64,000 bases of DNA from Aquibium sp. ELW1220 (GCF_030398385.1 NZ_JAOAOQ010000005.1:1-64000), one strand, 5' to 3'. Shown: positions 44,108-53,218, numbered from the stretch's first letter. A program made the numbers and translations. The notes: generated by a model from the sequence alone, not told the origin.

Positions 44108-44986
44108 ATGCTCGTCCGCCTCGTCCTGACCGCCGCCTTTTTCTGCGCTCCCGCGCTCGCCTCGGCCGCGGAGGAGCGCGTGACCTTCTCGGTCGAGGGC
44201 ATGACCGTCGTCGGCACGCTGAATATGCCCGATGGCGTCGAGAACCCGCCGGCGGTCCTGCTCCTGCACGGCTTCACCGGCAGCCGCGACGAGCTGGAAA
44301 TCCCCGCGGCGAAGGAAGGCATCTATGCCCGCGCCGCGCGCGTGTGGGCAGCCGACGGCATCGCCAGCCTGCGGATCGACTACCGCTTCAATGGCGACAG
44401 CGACGGCGAATTCGCCGACTCGACGATTCAGGCGCATGTGGCCGATGGCCTGGCTGCGCTCGACTGGCTGGCGCGGAGCGGCCGCGTCGACGCCAGCCGT
44501 CTTGGCCTGGTTGGCTGGAGCATGGGCGGTGCGGTCGGGGCCGCGGTTGCGGCGCGCGCCACGCACAGCCTCGACGCCGTCGCGCTGTGGGCGCCCGGCA
44601 CCAACATGGCTTCGGCAATCGCGCTGATGTTCGGGGCGGACAAGTTCAAGGAGGGGCTGGCCTCGGGCGGGAAGCCCGTGACGGTAACGTTGCCCTGGGG
44701 CGCGGAGATCGCCCTGAAGTCTGGCTTCTTCGAAAGCCTCTACGCCATCGATCCGGTAGCCGAAATCACCCGCTACGCGGGTCCGCTCTTCGTCGCCGTC
44801 GGCACGAAGGACGACGTGGTCTATCCGCAGCCGGTCTCGGGCCAGATCCTGCTCGACTATCACACCGGTGACGAAGAACTCTTCGTGCGCGACATGGACC
44901 ATGTCTTCAATGCCTTCACGGGCGTCGAGCAGGTGGACGAACTGATCACCGCCACCGGCGGCTTCATCAAGAAGAACATGGACTGA
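44108..44986 (+). CDS. Exported alpha/beta hydrolase
   Basis: 292 residues with a signal peptide (cleavage near ALASA). The oxyanion region is LLLHGFTGSRDE, the nucleophile elbow is GWSMGGAVGAA, and the expected acid and His are in GTKDDVVYP and DMDHVFN. It is probably a carboxylesterase or peptidase-like hydrolase in the periplasm. The ATG at 44108 is taken because GGAG precedes it and the signal peptide begins there. Confidence 0.88.
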   Translation: MLVRLVLTAAFFCAPALASAAEERVTFSVEGMTVVGTLNMPDGVENPPAVLLLHGFTGSRDELEIPAAKEGIYARAARVWAADGIASLRIDYRFNGDSDGEFADSTIQAHVADGLAALDWLARSGRVDASRLGLVGWSMGGAVGAAVAARATHSLDAVALWAPGTNMASAIALMFGADKFKEGLASGGKPVTVTLPWGAEIALKSGFFESLYAIDPVAEITRYAGPLFVAVGTKDDVVYPQPVSGQILLDYHTGDEELFVRDMDHVFNAFTGVEQVDELITATGGFIKKNMD

Positions 44987-45092
44987 GGATTCCGGGAAAG
45001 AAAGGACCAACGGCGGAGCCTGCTTTCTCCGCTCCTTCCGGATCTTGCGTTTGATCCCGACTCTTCCGTCGAAAAACTACCAGGTGCGATCG

Positions 45093-46535
45093 ATGGCATC
45101 CAGAACAACACTCACCGCAAAGAACCTAGAAGCGTTCGGCGCAGCCCGCCTGGCCGCGCTCCTCATGGACGTCGCGAACGGAGACGCGGCCCTGAAGCGG
45201 CGCCTTCGCTTCGAGCTTGCCGCCGACAACCCCGCGGAACTGGCAAAGCAGATCCGCAAGCGTCTCGCCACGCTCTCTTCCACGCGTTCCTTCGTCGACG
45301 GGAACAAGATGCGCGCTCTCGTCGCCGATCTCGACACGCAACGCGCTGCGATCGTCGAGAAGCTGGGAACGGCCGACCCCGCCGAGGCGATGGATCTCCT
45401 GTGGACGTTCATGGCTCTGGCCGACCCGATCTACGAGCGCTGCGACGACAGCAACGGCTCCGTCTCCTCGATCTTCCACCAGGCCTGCGTGGACCTCGGT
45501 CGCCTCGCGACGGAGGCGAAGCCGGATCCTGTCGCCTTCGCCGACCGCATCTACGAGGCTCTGATCGTCAATCACTACGGACAGTTCGACGCCCTGATCA
45601 ACGTTTGCGCCGCGGCTCTCGGCGCACCGGGCCTGAATCATCTGAAGCAACGCATGCACGCCCTGTCGAACCAGCCGGTGGTGAAGCCGCCTGCCAAGGA
45701 ACGCGTCAAGATCGGCTGGTCGATGTCGGGACCGATCTATGCCGATGAGATCGAAGAGAGCGGCCGAAAAAGCACCGTGCGCCTGGCGCTCCTGACGATT
45801 GCCGAAATCCAAAACGACGTCGACGCCTACAACGGACTGCACGACGAGAAGGAGCGGCGTGACCCGCGGATCGCTGCCGAGATCGCCCGGCGTTATCTGG
45901 CAGCGGGTCGAGCCGGGGAGGCCCTGGCCGCGCTCGACGCCGCCGATCGCCCGAAGCGGCAGGACCGGGACTGGCCGGACTTCGGGTGGGAAGATGCCCG
46001 CATCGACGTTCTCGATGCCCTCGGGCGAAGCGGGGAGGCTCAGGCGGCGCGATGGTCCTGCTTCGAACGTTCGCTCTCGGTGCCACATCTGCGCGCCTAT
46101 CTGAAGCGACTGCCCGATTTCGAGGATTTCGAAGCCGAGCAGCGCGCCTTCGACCACGCCGACCGCTATCCACACATCCGGATGACGCTCTGGTTCTTCT
46201 GCGCCTGGCCGGCCCTCGACCGTGCGGCGAAACTCGTGACGGCACGGGTCGCAGAGCTCGACGGCAATGATTACGACATCCTGACGCCGGCCGCCGAAGC
46301 GCTCGCCGCGAAGCAGCCGCTTGCAGCGACGCTCGCCTTGCGGGCCATGATCGACTTCACGCTCACCAATGGACGTTCCTCCCGCTACGGCCATGCAGCG
46401 CGCCACCTGAAGGAATGCGAGAGCCTCATTTCAACGGTCGGCGACTACCAGCCCTTCGAGTCGCACGAGGCCTATGTGAAGCGCCTGAAGGGGGTGCATG
46501 GGCGAAAGCACGGCTTCTGGAGCGCGCTACGCTGA
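45093..46535 (+). CDS. Conserved helical-repeat protein, DUF6880 family
   Basis: 480 residues, predominantly helical, with no signal peptide. The N-terminal RTTLTAKNLEAFGAARLAALL matches from memory the DUF6880 family of alphaproteobacteria. The middle region contains repeat-like helices around RRYLAAGRAGEALAALDAAD, reminiscent of tetratricopeptide pairs. Function is unknown. A TTG upstream at 45045 is possible, but the ATG at 45093 fits the family start. It converges on the SDR gene. Confidence 0.75.
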   Translation: MASRTTLTAKNLEAFGAARLAALLMDVANGDAALKRRLRFELAADNPAELAKQIRKRLATLSSTRSFVDGNKMRALVADLDTQRAAIVEKLGTADPAEAMDLLWTFMALADPIYERCDDSNGSVSSIFHQACVDLGRLATEAKPDPVAFADRIYEALIVNHYGQFDALINVCAAALGAPGLNHLKQRMHALSNQPVVKPPAKERVKIGWSMSGPIYADEIEESGRKSTVRLALLTIAEIQNDVDAYNGLHDEKERRDPRIAAEIARRYLAAGRAGEALAALDAADRPKRQDRDWPDFGWEDARIDVLDALGRSGEAQAARWSCFERSLSVPHLRAYLKRLPDFEDFEAEQRAFDHADRYPHIRMTLWFFCAWPALDRAAKLVTARVAELDGNDYDILTPAAEALAAKQPLAATLALRAMIDFTLTNGRSSRYGHAARHLKECESLISTVGDYQPFESHEAYVKRLKGVHGRKHGFWSALR

Positions 46536-46547
46536 ATCGCCGGCGGC

Positions 46548-47345
46548 TTAACGGTCGTCGCCCCGAGCCTGGTCGCGGTTGATCTGAGCCAGGGCCGTGT
46601 CCGGGGTGATCCGTGCGGCGGCTGCGCGCAGCTTGTTCGCCGTTCCGCTCACCACCTGCGCCGAACCTTTCATCAGCGCGTCATAGGCTTCCTTCGCCAC
46701 GTCGGCTGGATCGTCCTTGGCGCCCTGGGCGATGTTGGTGTCTTCCATGTCGGCGCTCTCAAAGAAGTCGGTCTCGGTTGCGCCCGGCATCAGGATGGTC
46801 ACCGTCACCGGGTCGTCCTCCAGCTCGTTGCGGATCGCAAGGCCGAACGAGCGCAGGAAAGCCTTCGTGGCGGCATAGATGGCCATGAAAGGTCCGGGCG
46901 ACAGCGACACCAGCGACGATGTGATGAGGATGCGCCCTTCGCCGCGGGCCAGCATGTCGCGCAGCACGAGCTTGACGAGGTGCACCTGGCCGGAAACGTT
47001 GAGCTGGATGGCAGCCAGTTCATCATCGAGGTCGGTCTCGGAAAACTTGCCTGCAACGCCGCCGCCGGCGTTCGCCGCCAACACGGCGACAGGACGTCCG
47101 CCGAGCGCGTGGTACAGCCGGTCGACGCCCTCCCGGGTCGCGAGATCGGCGACCGCTGCCTCGAAGCGGCCTGCCGGAACCTCTCCTTCCAGACGAATGC
47201 GGGCCTCCTCAAGCTTGTCGCGCCCGTCCGCGGCCATCACCACGTCGTGCCCGTTCAGGCCGAACTGGCGAGCCAGTTCATAGCCGATGCCACTCGAGGC
47301 GCCGGTGACGAGGGCCAGGGGTCTTCCGGTATTCGCTGATGGCAT
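46548..47345 (-). CDS. SDR-family oxidoreductase
   Basis: 265 residues. Cofactor motif TGASSGIG at residues 14-21, AANAGGG, and the catalytic pair in YAATK about 13 residues after the Ser. An AAGGAG site precedes the ATG at 47345; the frame extends upstream without support. Substrate unknown. The extended C-terminus (KLRAAAARITPDTALAQINR) matches the DltE-type SDR group often seen near stress genes. Confidence 0.88.
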   Translation of the reverse strand: MPSANTGRPLALVTGASSGIGYELARQFGLNGHDVVMAADGRDKLEEARIRLEGEVPAGRFEAAVADLATREGVDRLYHALGGRPVAVLAANAGGGVAGKFSETDLDDELAAIQLNVSGQVHLVKLVLRDMLARGEGRILITSSLVSLSPGPFMAIYAATKAFLRSFGLAIRNELEDDPVTVTILMPGATETDFFESADMEDTNIAQGAKDDPADVAKEAYDALMKGSAQVVSGTANKLRAAAARITPDTALAQINRDQARGDDR

Positions 47346-47473
47346 GACGGGTCTCCTTCGGGTCGTCTCGCAAACGACCGGGCAGACGTCATGTTCCCCC
47401 TTTGGCGCAGCCACAAAAACGTGAAGTCTCCTGCCTGATCGGCGAGGCGGGGCGCTCGTGACGGCGAAGCGGC

Positions 47474-48229
47474 TCAGTCGAAGGTGCAGGGCCAGGATGA
47501 CGGCGTGGCCAGGCCGTCCGGCAGCCTTGTCCGGGCGTCTCCGCAGGCGAGGTCGACCTGCTCCTGGGCAAGACCCGTGGCGGTCGAGAGGTCGACCCCC
47601 TCGATCCGCGTCAGGAACATGAACGCTCCGGCGAAGTCGGCCGGAGCGTCGACGATGGCGCCAGTGAACTGGGCGCGCGAGAGATTGGCGTAGGCGAACC
47701 GTGCACCGCCGATCGAAGCGCCTTCGAAATCCGCACGTCCGAGTTCGGCCTTCTCGAAATCGGCATTGGTGAGCTCGGCGCCCTTGAAGTCGGCCCGCTG
47801 CAGTTCCGCGCTGGAGAAAGTGGTGCCGGGCGCGACGATGCCGGCAAAGCTCGTGCGGTAGGCTTCGACGCGGGAAAAGTCGCTGCCCGTCGCGTCCGCG
47901 CCGGCGAGGGAGGAGCGGACCAGCGTCGCCTTCTGCAGTTTCGCGCTGGTCAGCGTCGTCGACCGCAGATCGGTCATCGACAGGTCCGTTCCCGTCAGAT
48001 TGGCGCCCGAAAGGTCGGCACCGCGAATCACGATGTTGCTCTTGTTGCAGTCGGTCCAGTCGGCACCGGGTGCCGGCTGGCTGCGGCAGTCGGCCGCCGG
48101 CGCAGGCGTGGTGGTGAAGGCGAGAGCGGGCAGGACCGCCAGGACGACCAGGGGCAGGATGACGGGAATGTTCGCTAGACCGCAGGCACCGGGCCGGCGG
48201 GCACTGGGAAGGGTGTCCGGTGTCGACAT
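47474..48229 (-). CDS. Exported pentapeptide-repeat protein
   Basis: About 251 residues. An N-terminal hydrophobic segment (residues about 20-44) ends near APAADC, so the protein is secreted or membrane-anchored. The body consists of A(D/N)LxX repeats such as GADLSGANLTGTDLSMTDL and RADFEGASIGGARFAYANL, which form a right-handed beta-helix. It ends with LAQEQVDLACGDARTRLPDG, a tail common in such rhizobial proteins. The ATG at 48229 is better spaced from GGAG than the one at 48235. Function unknown. Confidence 0.85.
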   Translation of the reverse strand: MSTPDTLPSARRPGACGLANIPVILPLVVLAVLPALAFTTTPAPAADCRSQPAPGADWTDCNKSNIVIRGADLSGANLTGTDLSMTDLRSTTLTSAKLQKATLVRSSLAGADATGSDFSRVEAYRTSFAGIVAPGTTFSSAELQRADFKGAELTNADFEKAELGRADFEGASIGGARFAYANLSRAQFTGAIVDAPADFAGAFMFLTRIEGVDLSTATGLAQEQVDLACGDARTRLPDGLATPSSWPCTFD

Positions 48230-48284
48230 GGTCATGGCTCCGGTTCCGGCAGGCGCCGGAGGTTCCGGGCGCGTCGGCTCGTTC

Positions 48285-49124
48285 TTACACCGAACGGCGT
48301 CGCTGCGGAAGCAGGGCGCCCGCCGGTTGGACCAGCAGCGCGAGCGGGGTCTGCTCGGCGGTGAAGGGGACGACGGTGAGGCTGTCGCGCGTCGCGGTCA
48401 CGAAGCTGCCCGAAGGGATCGCTTGCCATTCGGCGCAGGCCCGGTCGAAGGGCTCCGACACCAGGCAGCGTCCGCCGGCATGGAACGGCGCCGTGTAGAG
48501 CGTCGGCGCATGGGCGTCGGTAGCGAAGCGGACAGCATGCAGCCGGCAGCCGTCCGAGAAGGCGGCGGTCAGGCGGATGACGGGCTCGATGCCGGTCCGC
48601 GCAGCCGCCTCGCGTACGGAGGCGACGGCGCGCCGCGTGGCTCCCAGCGGATCGACGTCGAGGCCGGCCTCCACCATCAGCAGGAAGAACAGCTCGGAAT
48701 CCGTGGAGCCTTCCAGCGCGGCATAGGCCTCGTCAGACAGGCTTGATTCGAGGTGCCGGCGCAGCCGCTCGAACCCGCCGATGTGACCATTGTGCATGAA
48801 GGACCAGCGACCGTGCACGAAGGGATGGCAGTTTGCGCGGCTGGTGGCGCCGTCGGTCGCGGCGCGGACATGGGCGAGGAACAGGCCGGATCGGATCTGA
48901 CGGCAAAGGCTCTTGAGATTGGGGTCCGAACAGGCCGGCAGGATGTCGCGGTAGAGGCCGGGCTCCGGCCGCTCACCGTACCAGGCGAGCCCGAAGCCGT
49001 CGCCATTGATCGCCGTCTTGGCCTCCTGCGCGCTGTGGCTCTGGGCGATCAGCGAATGGCACGGAGCGGTGACGATCTCCTCGAGATAGAGCTCCTCGCC
49101 CAGATAGGCGGCCCAGCGGCCCAT
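48285..49124 (-). CDS. Class II glutamine amidotransferase-like protein with Cys2 replaced by Gly
   Basis: 279 residues with the Ntn-hydrolase amidotransferase fold: INGDGFGLAWYG, FLAHVRAAT, CHPFVHGRWSFMHNGHIGGF and SELFFLLM are all typical of the EgtC/YafJ-type family. In family members the chain begins Met-Cys, and Cys2 is the nucleophile after Met removal. Here it begins MGRWAAYLGE (codon GGC instead of TGC), so the nucleophile is missing. No upstream in-frame start would restore it. It is either an inactive pseudoenzyme or carries a recent mutation or sequencing error. The rest of the protein looks intact. Confidence 0.88.
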   Translation of the reverse strand: MGRWAAYLGEELYLEEIVTAPCHSLIAQSHSAQEAKTAINGDGFGLAWYGERPEPGLYRDILPACSDPNLKSLCRQIRSGLFLAHVRAATDGATSRANCHPFVHGRWSFMHNGHIGGFERLRRHLESSLSDEAYAALEGSTDSELFFLLMVEAGLDVDPLGATRRAVASVREAAARTGIEPVIRLTAAFSDGCRLHAVRFATDAHAPTLYTAPFHAGGRCLVSEPFDRACAEWQAIPSGSFVTATRDSLTVVPFTAEQTPLALLVQPAGALLPQRRRSV

Positions 49125-49131
49125 CGTCGGT

Positions 49132-49344
49132 CTACTTTCGTCTGTCGATCCGCTGGTGAAGCTCGCGGACGATTCGGCTCGCCGTAGTTTCGAAGAGGAA
49201 GGGTAAGAAAGCGTGAACGAGCGCCGCCCCGCCGGCCAGGAGCAGGCGCGAGGCGAACCAGGCGGCGAAGGCCATATGGCCGAGATAGCTCTCCCCGACG
49301 GTTGCCGGGTGCGCGGTGAAGATGTGGGCAAAGCGGGTCGACAT
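49132..49344 (-). CDS. Small membrane protein, DUF6356-type
   Basis: 70 residues. RFAHIFTAHPATVGESYLGH leads into a hydrophobic helix, then FLPFLFETTASRIVRELHQR. From memory this is the DUF6356 family of short proteobacterial proteins. It is seven bases upstream of the amidotransferase-like gene and probably co-transcribed. Function unknown. Confidence 0.75.
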   Translation of the reverse strand: MSTRFAHIFTAHPATVGESYLGHMAFAAWFASRLLLAGGAALVHAFLPFLFETTASRIVRELHQRIDRRK

Positions 49345-49415
49345 GGGTCCTCCGTGCAGCGACGCTCATCTTCTATCCCACGGTGCCGGCGCGTTCGTCC
49401 CAATCTGCCATTGCA

Positions 49416-49435
49416 TTTCCCAATTGATTGGGAAA
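49416..49435. promoter_or_regulatory. Operator of the Lrp/AsnC regulator
   Basis: TTTCCCAAT-TG-ATTGGGAAA is a perfect nine-base inverted repeat ending ten bases before the Lrp start codon. A further TCCCAAT half-site at 49398-49404 lies 20 bases (two helical turns) upstream on the same face, and TGGGA-N5-TCCCA at 49429-49443 overlaps the main repeat. The layout fits cooperative autoregulation and could also control the divergent DUF6356/amidotransferase pair. Confidence 0.6.
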
Positions 49436-49445
49436 AAATCCCATC

Positions 49446-49916
49446 ATGGCGCAAGACATAGATACGATCGACCGACGAATCCTCGCCGAGCTGCAGGTCG
49501 ACGCCTCGCTGTCGGTCGAGCAGCTCGCCGAGCGCGTCCACCTGTCTCGCAACGCCTGCTGGCGGCGGGTGAAGCTCCTGGAGGAGCGCGGCGTGATCCG
49601 CGCCCGCGTCGCGCTGGTCGACCCCGAGAAGCTCGGCTTCGGCCTCTCGGTGTTCATCCTGGTGCGCACCTCGCGCCACGAGCCGGACTGGCTGAAGCAG
49701 TTCCGCGACGCTGTCGTCTCGCTGCCGGAGATCACCGGAGTCTACCGCATGTCGGGCGACCTCGACTATGTGCTGCGCGCCCGCGTCGCCGACATGAAGG
49801 CCTATGACCGGCTCTACCAGCGCCTGATCGCGAAAGTGCCGCTCAGCGACGTCTCGGCCTCCTTTGTCATGGAGGAGATCCGCGACACTACCGAGCTGCC
49901 CGTGCTGCTGCGCTGA
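49446..49916 (+). CDS. Lrp/AsnC-family transcriptional regulator
   Basis: 156 residues. The helix-turn-helix is at residues 4-62 (IDRRILAELQVDASLSVEQLAERVHLSRNACWRRVKLLE), followed by a RAM domain with GVYRMSGDLDYVLRARV, the ligand-binding region for amino acids. The ATG at 49446 is preferred over a TTG at 49428, which would sit inside the operator. It regulates genes by amino-acid level; the palindrome upstream suggests control of itself and the divergent genes. Confidence 0.93.
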   Translation: MAQDIDTIDRRILAELQVDASLSVEQLAERVHLSRNACWRRVKLLEERGVIRARVALVDPEKLGFGLSVFILVRTSRHEPDWLKQFRDAVVSLPEITGVYRMSGDLDYVLRARVADMKAYDRLYQRLIAKVPLSDVSASFVMEEIRDTTELPVLLR

Positions 49917-49926
49917 CCGCGCCCGT

Positions 49927-51462
49927 TCAGTCCATGTGGGCTGCGGCAGGCGCGCCAGCGGCTCCGGCGGCGGGCGGCTTGCGCAGGAAGACCACGAGCG
50001 GGATGGCGCAGAGCGTGACGATCATCATCAGCTTGAAGTCGTCGATATAGGCGATCATCAGCGCCTGCGCGTTGACCAGCCGGTCGACCTGGGCGAGGGC
50101 CGCGGGATTGCCGGCGGCGGCCGCGGGGTAGAGGGCGCCGAGCACCGGGTTGAACGGGTTGATGGCGGCCGACAGCTCGACATGGTTGATCTGGACGTTG
50201 CGCGTCAGCATCACGGTCACGATCGAGATGCCGATCGAGGAGCCGATGTTGCGCACGAGGCTGAACAGGCTCGCCGCGTCGGTGCGCTGGTGCGGCGCGA
50301 GCGTCGCGAAGGCGACGGTGGAGAGCGGCACGAAGACCAGCCCGAGCCCCAGCCCCTGGATCACGCCCGACAGGATCACGAGATGGTCGTCCATCTGGGG
50401 CGAGAACTGCGTCATGTCGTGCAGCGACCAGGCCGTCAGCGCCAGTCCGGTCACCACCAGCAGTCGCGCATCGACCACCCGCACCAGCCGCCCGACGAGG
50501 ACCATCGAGATCATGGTGCCGACGCCGCGCGGCGCCATCACCAGCCCGGTCAGGATGGTGGAGTGGTTGAAGAGGTTCGACAGCATCGGCGGCAGCAGCG
50601 CCAGGCTGGCGAGCAGGATGATGCCGACCACGAAGATGAAGACCAGCCCGGCCACGAAGTTGCGGTCGGTGAAGATTGCCGGGTCGATGAAGGTCTCGCG
50701 GCCGGTCATCAGGTGGATGGCGAAGACCCAGAAGCCGGTGATGGCCAAACCGAGTTCGATCCAGATTTCGGGCGAGGAGAACCAGTCCACCTCGCCGCCG
50801 CGGTCGAGCATCAGCTGCAGCGCGCCGACGCCGAGCGCCAGCATGGCGAAGCCGAAGAAGTCGAAGCGGCGCAGCCGCTGCGCGATGCGCGGCAGGTAGG
50901 CGGCGCAGCCGAGGAAGGCGACGATGCCGACCGGCAGGTTGATGAAGAACACCCAGCGCCAGTCCAGCGTCTCGGTCAGCCAGCCGCCCAGCGTCGGGCC
51001 GATGATCGGGCCGACCATGATGCCGGCGCCCCACATCGCCATCGCCGAGCCGTGCCGCTCCTTCGGGTTGATGTCGAGCAGGAAAGTCTGCGACAGCGGC
51101 ACGATAGCCGCGCCGAACAGGCCCTGCAGCAGGCGGAAGAACACCATGGATTCGAGGTTCCACGACAGTCCGCAGGCCATCGAGGTGACGGTGAAGCCGA
51201 CGATCGAGGTGAGGAAGAGTTCGCGCCGGCCGATCCGGTCCGCCAGCCAGCCGGTCACCGGCGTCATGATCGCGGCGGCGACGATGTAGGAGGTGAGCAC
51301 CCAGGTGATCGTGTCCTGGCTGGCGCCGAGGTCGCCGGTCATGGTGGGCAGCGCCACGTTGGCAATGGTGGTGTCGAGCACCTGCATGATCGTCGCCAGC
51401 ATGATCGACAGCGTGATCAGGCCGCGATGCGGGACCTCGGTGAAATGCGTGCTCATGGCCAT
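49927..51462 (-). CDS. DHA2-family MFS multidrug efflux transporter (EmrB-like)
   Basis: 511 residues with 14 hydrophobic segments. DHA2 motifs include VLDTTIANVALPTMTGDL, TGWLADRIGRRELF and WGAGIMVGPIIGPTLGGWL. It works with the membrane-fusion protein encoded just upstream and an outer-membrane channel (not in the window) to expel hydrophobic drugs or toxic metabolites. It is the last gene of the MarR-EmrA-EmrB set. Confidence 0.93.
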   Translation of the reverse strand: MAMSTHFTEVPHRGLITLSIMLATIMQVLDTTIANVALPTMTGDLGASQDTITWVLTSYIVAAAIMTPVTGWLADRIGRRELFLTSIVGFTVTSMACGLSWNLESMVFFRLLQGLFGAAIVPLSQTFLLDINPKERHGSAMAMWGAGIMVGPIIGPTLGGWLTETLDWRWVFFINLPVGIVAFLGCAAYLPRIAQRLRRFDFFGFAMLALGVGALQLMLDRGGEVDWFSSPEIWIELGLAITGFWVFAIHLMTGRETFIDPAIFTDRNFVAGLVFIFVVGIILLASLALLPPMLSNLFNHSTILTGLVMAPRGVGTMISMVLVGRLVRVVDARLLVVTGLALTAWSLHDMTQFSPQMDDHLVILSGVIQGLGLGLVFVPLSTVAFATLAPHQRTDAASLFSLVRNIGSSIGISIVTVMLTRNVQINHVELSAAINPFNPVLGALYPAAAAGNPAALAQVDRLVNAQALMIAYIDDFKLMMIVTLCAIPLVVFLRKPPAAGAAGAPAAAHMD

Positions 51463-51532
51463 GTCTTTCCCGGCCGCGCCGCGCCTCCTGCCGCCGTGGG
51501 GCGGCGGCGGGATCGCGGGCCGGCCGTGCCCG

Positions 51533-52690
51533 TTACTCGGCGGCGTGTACGGTTCCGAACAGGGAGGCGAAGGCGGGCAGGCCGCGCTCGGCGCCGGTGT
51601 CCACCTCCACCGTCGCGCTCATGCCGGTGCGCAGCCGGTCGGCCATCGCGTCGTCCTCGAGCTTCAGCCGCACGGGGATGCGCTGCGTCACCTTCACCCA
51701 GTTACCGGTGGCGTTCTGCGCCGGCAGCAGCGAGAACTCCGCGCCGGTACCGGCGCCGATCGACTCGACGGTCGCGTTGAGCGGCGCGTCGGGGAAGGCG
51801 TCGATCCGCACTTCGGCCGTCTGCCCGACCCGCATGTGGGTGAGCTGCGTTTCCTTGAAGTTCGCCTCGATCCAGGAATCGCCGGTCTCGACGAGTGTGA
51901 AAAGAGAGGTGCCGGCCGAGACCATCTGCCCCGGCTTGAAGGAGGAAGCCTGCGAGACGATGCCGTCCGATGGCGCCCGCACGGTGGTCAGCGCGAGCTG
52001 CCAGGCTGCCTTGTCGCGCATGGCCAACGCGGCAAGGACAGTCGGATGGCGATCGGTATCGATGGTCGGCTCGCCGCCGAGCGCGGCGCGGGCGCTGGCG
52101 ATGCCCTGCCGTGCGGATGTCTGCTGCTCCCGGGCGGTGTCGAGATCGTGGCGGGCCGTATCGAGCGCCGACGTCGTGCCGATGCCCTTGTCGGTGAGCG
52201 AGGCCTGGCGGTCGAGTTCGCTCTGCAGGTAGGCGACGGTATCCCGCGCGATCGCTTCCTGGGTCACCGCCTGGCTGTAGGCGGCGCGCAACTGCTCGAC
52301 CTGCAGGCGCGCGCCTTCCAGCGCGGCGTTCGCCTGGTCGAGCGCGATGCGATAGGGCTCTGCGTCGACGACGAACAGCGTGTCGCCCGCGGCGACGGGC
52401 ATGTTCTCGGCCACCTTCACCTCGGTCACCCGTCCGGCGATCTCCGCCGCCACGGTGACTCGCGGCTGGCGCAGGTTGGCGTTTTCCGTCTCCTGGTAGC
52501 GCCCGCCGGTGGCCCAGACATAGCCGCCGCCCGCGACCAGGACCAGTGGCACCGAAACCATCAGCAGCGTGCGCAGCCCGCGCCGGCGTCTCGGTGGAGC
52601 GGGCTGCGCCGCGGCGGCTTGATGGGCGGCGTCCTTCATCGTCATGTCGATCGTCTCGGCGGGTGAAGTTGCTTCGGTTCGGGCGTTCAT
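51533..52690 (-). CDS. HlyD/EmrA-type membrane-fusion protein
   Basis: 385 residues. One membrane anchor at about 42-60 follows a basic cytoplasmic start (PPRRRRGLR). Two lipoyl halves (VAAEIAGRVTEVKVAENMPVAAGD; APSDGIVSQASSFKPGQMV) flank a coiled coil, as in EmrA. It forms the periplasmic bridge for the MFS pump encoded next. The ATG overlaps the MarR stop by four bases. The 70-base gap before the pump gene is short. Confidence 0.93.
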   Translation of the reverse strand: MNARTEATSPAETIDMTMKDAAHQAAAAQPAPPRRRRGLRTLLMVSVPLVLVAGGGYVWATGGRYQETENANLRQPRVTVAAEIAGRVTEVKVAENMPVAAGDTLFVVDAEPYRIALDQANAALEGARLQVEQLRAAYSQAVTQEAIARDTVAYLQSELDRQASLTDKGIGTTSALDTARHDLDTAREQQTSARQGIASARAALGGEPTIDTDRHPTVLAALAMRDKAAWQLALTTVRAPSDGIVSQASSFKPGQMVSAGTSLFTLVETGDSWIEANFKETQLTHMRVGQTAEVRIDAFPDAPLNATVESIGAGTGAEFSLLPAQNATGNWVKVTQRIPVRLKLEDDAMADRLRTGMSATVEVDTGAERGLPAFASLFGTVHAAE

Positions 52691-53190
52691 GGCCTGGCAC
52701 TTTCGGAACGTTCGGAATCGTCGGTAGTCTGCGGGGCGGCGTCGGGCAGGCAGCCCTGTTCGCCGTCGGTCATGTTGGCGCGGACCTGCTCCAGCGACGC
52801 GATCAGCTGCTGCCGCGCGTCGGGCGCCAGGCCTGCCATGGCCTCGTCGTAGATCTCCTCGACCATGTTCTTGACCTCGCCGAAGGCGTCGCGTGCCTTG
52901 CCTGTCGCATAGATCACCCGCACGCGGCGGTCGGTGGCGTGGGGACGGCGCTCGATCCAGCTGCCATCCTCCATTCGGTCGAGCAGGCGCGAGACGCTGA
53001 TCGGCTCGATGTCGAGAATCTCTGCCAGCCGCGCCTGCGGAACACCCTCGTCGCGGATGAGGCGAAAGAGCAGCCGCCATTGGGCCGACGACAATCCCGT
53101 GCCCGCCGCGCGTGCATCGAAGCGTTTGCGCAGCAGCTGCGCAATGTCGTGGATCAGGAAGCCCAGGCTGTGATGTCCGTCTTTGGTCAT
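52687..53190 (-). CDS. MarR-family transcriptional regulator
   Basis: 167 residues. The winged helix includes LSSAQWRLLFRLI, ARLAEILDIEPISVSRLLDRMED and the wing RPHATDRRVRVIYAT. It heads the efflux operon and is translationally coupled to the fusion protein, so it is probably the operon repressor released by pump substrates. The palindrome directly upstream is the likely operator. Confidence 0.93.
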   Translation of the reverse strand: MTKDGHHSLGFLIHDIAQLLRKRFDARAAGTGLSSAQWRLLFRLIRDEGVPQARLAEILDIEPISVSRLLDRMEDGSWIERRPHATDRRVRVIYATGKARDAFGEVKNMVEEIYDEAMAGLAPDARQQLIASLEQVRANMTDGEQGCLPDAAPQTTDDSERSESARP

Positions 53191-53204
53191 GAGCGTGCTA
53201 TATT

Positions 53205-53218
53205 ATAAGCATGCTTAT
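53205..53218. promoter_or_regulatory. MarR operator candidate
   Basis: ATAAGCATGCTTAT is a perfect 14-base palindrome, 15 bases before the MarR start codon, within a longer imperfect repeat (TTATAAGC...GCTTATGTTA). This is typical for an autorepressed MarR efflux operon. The remainder of the gap to dut at 53421 holds nothing recognisable. Confidence 0.6.
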
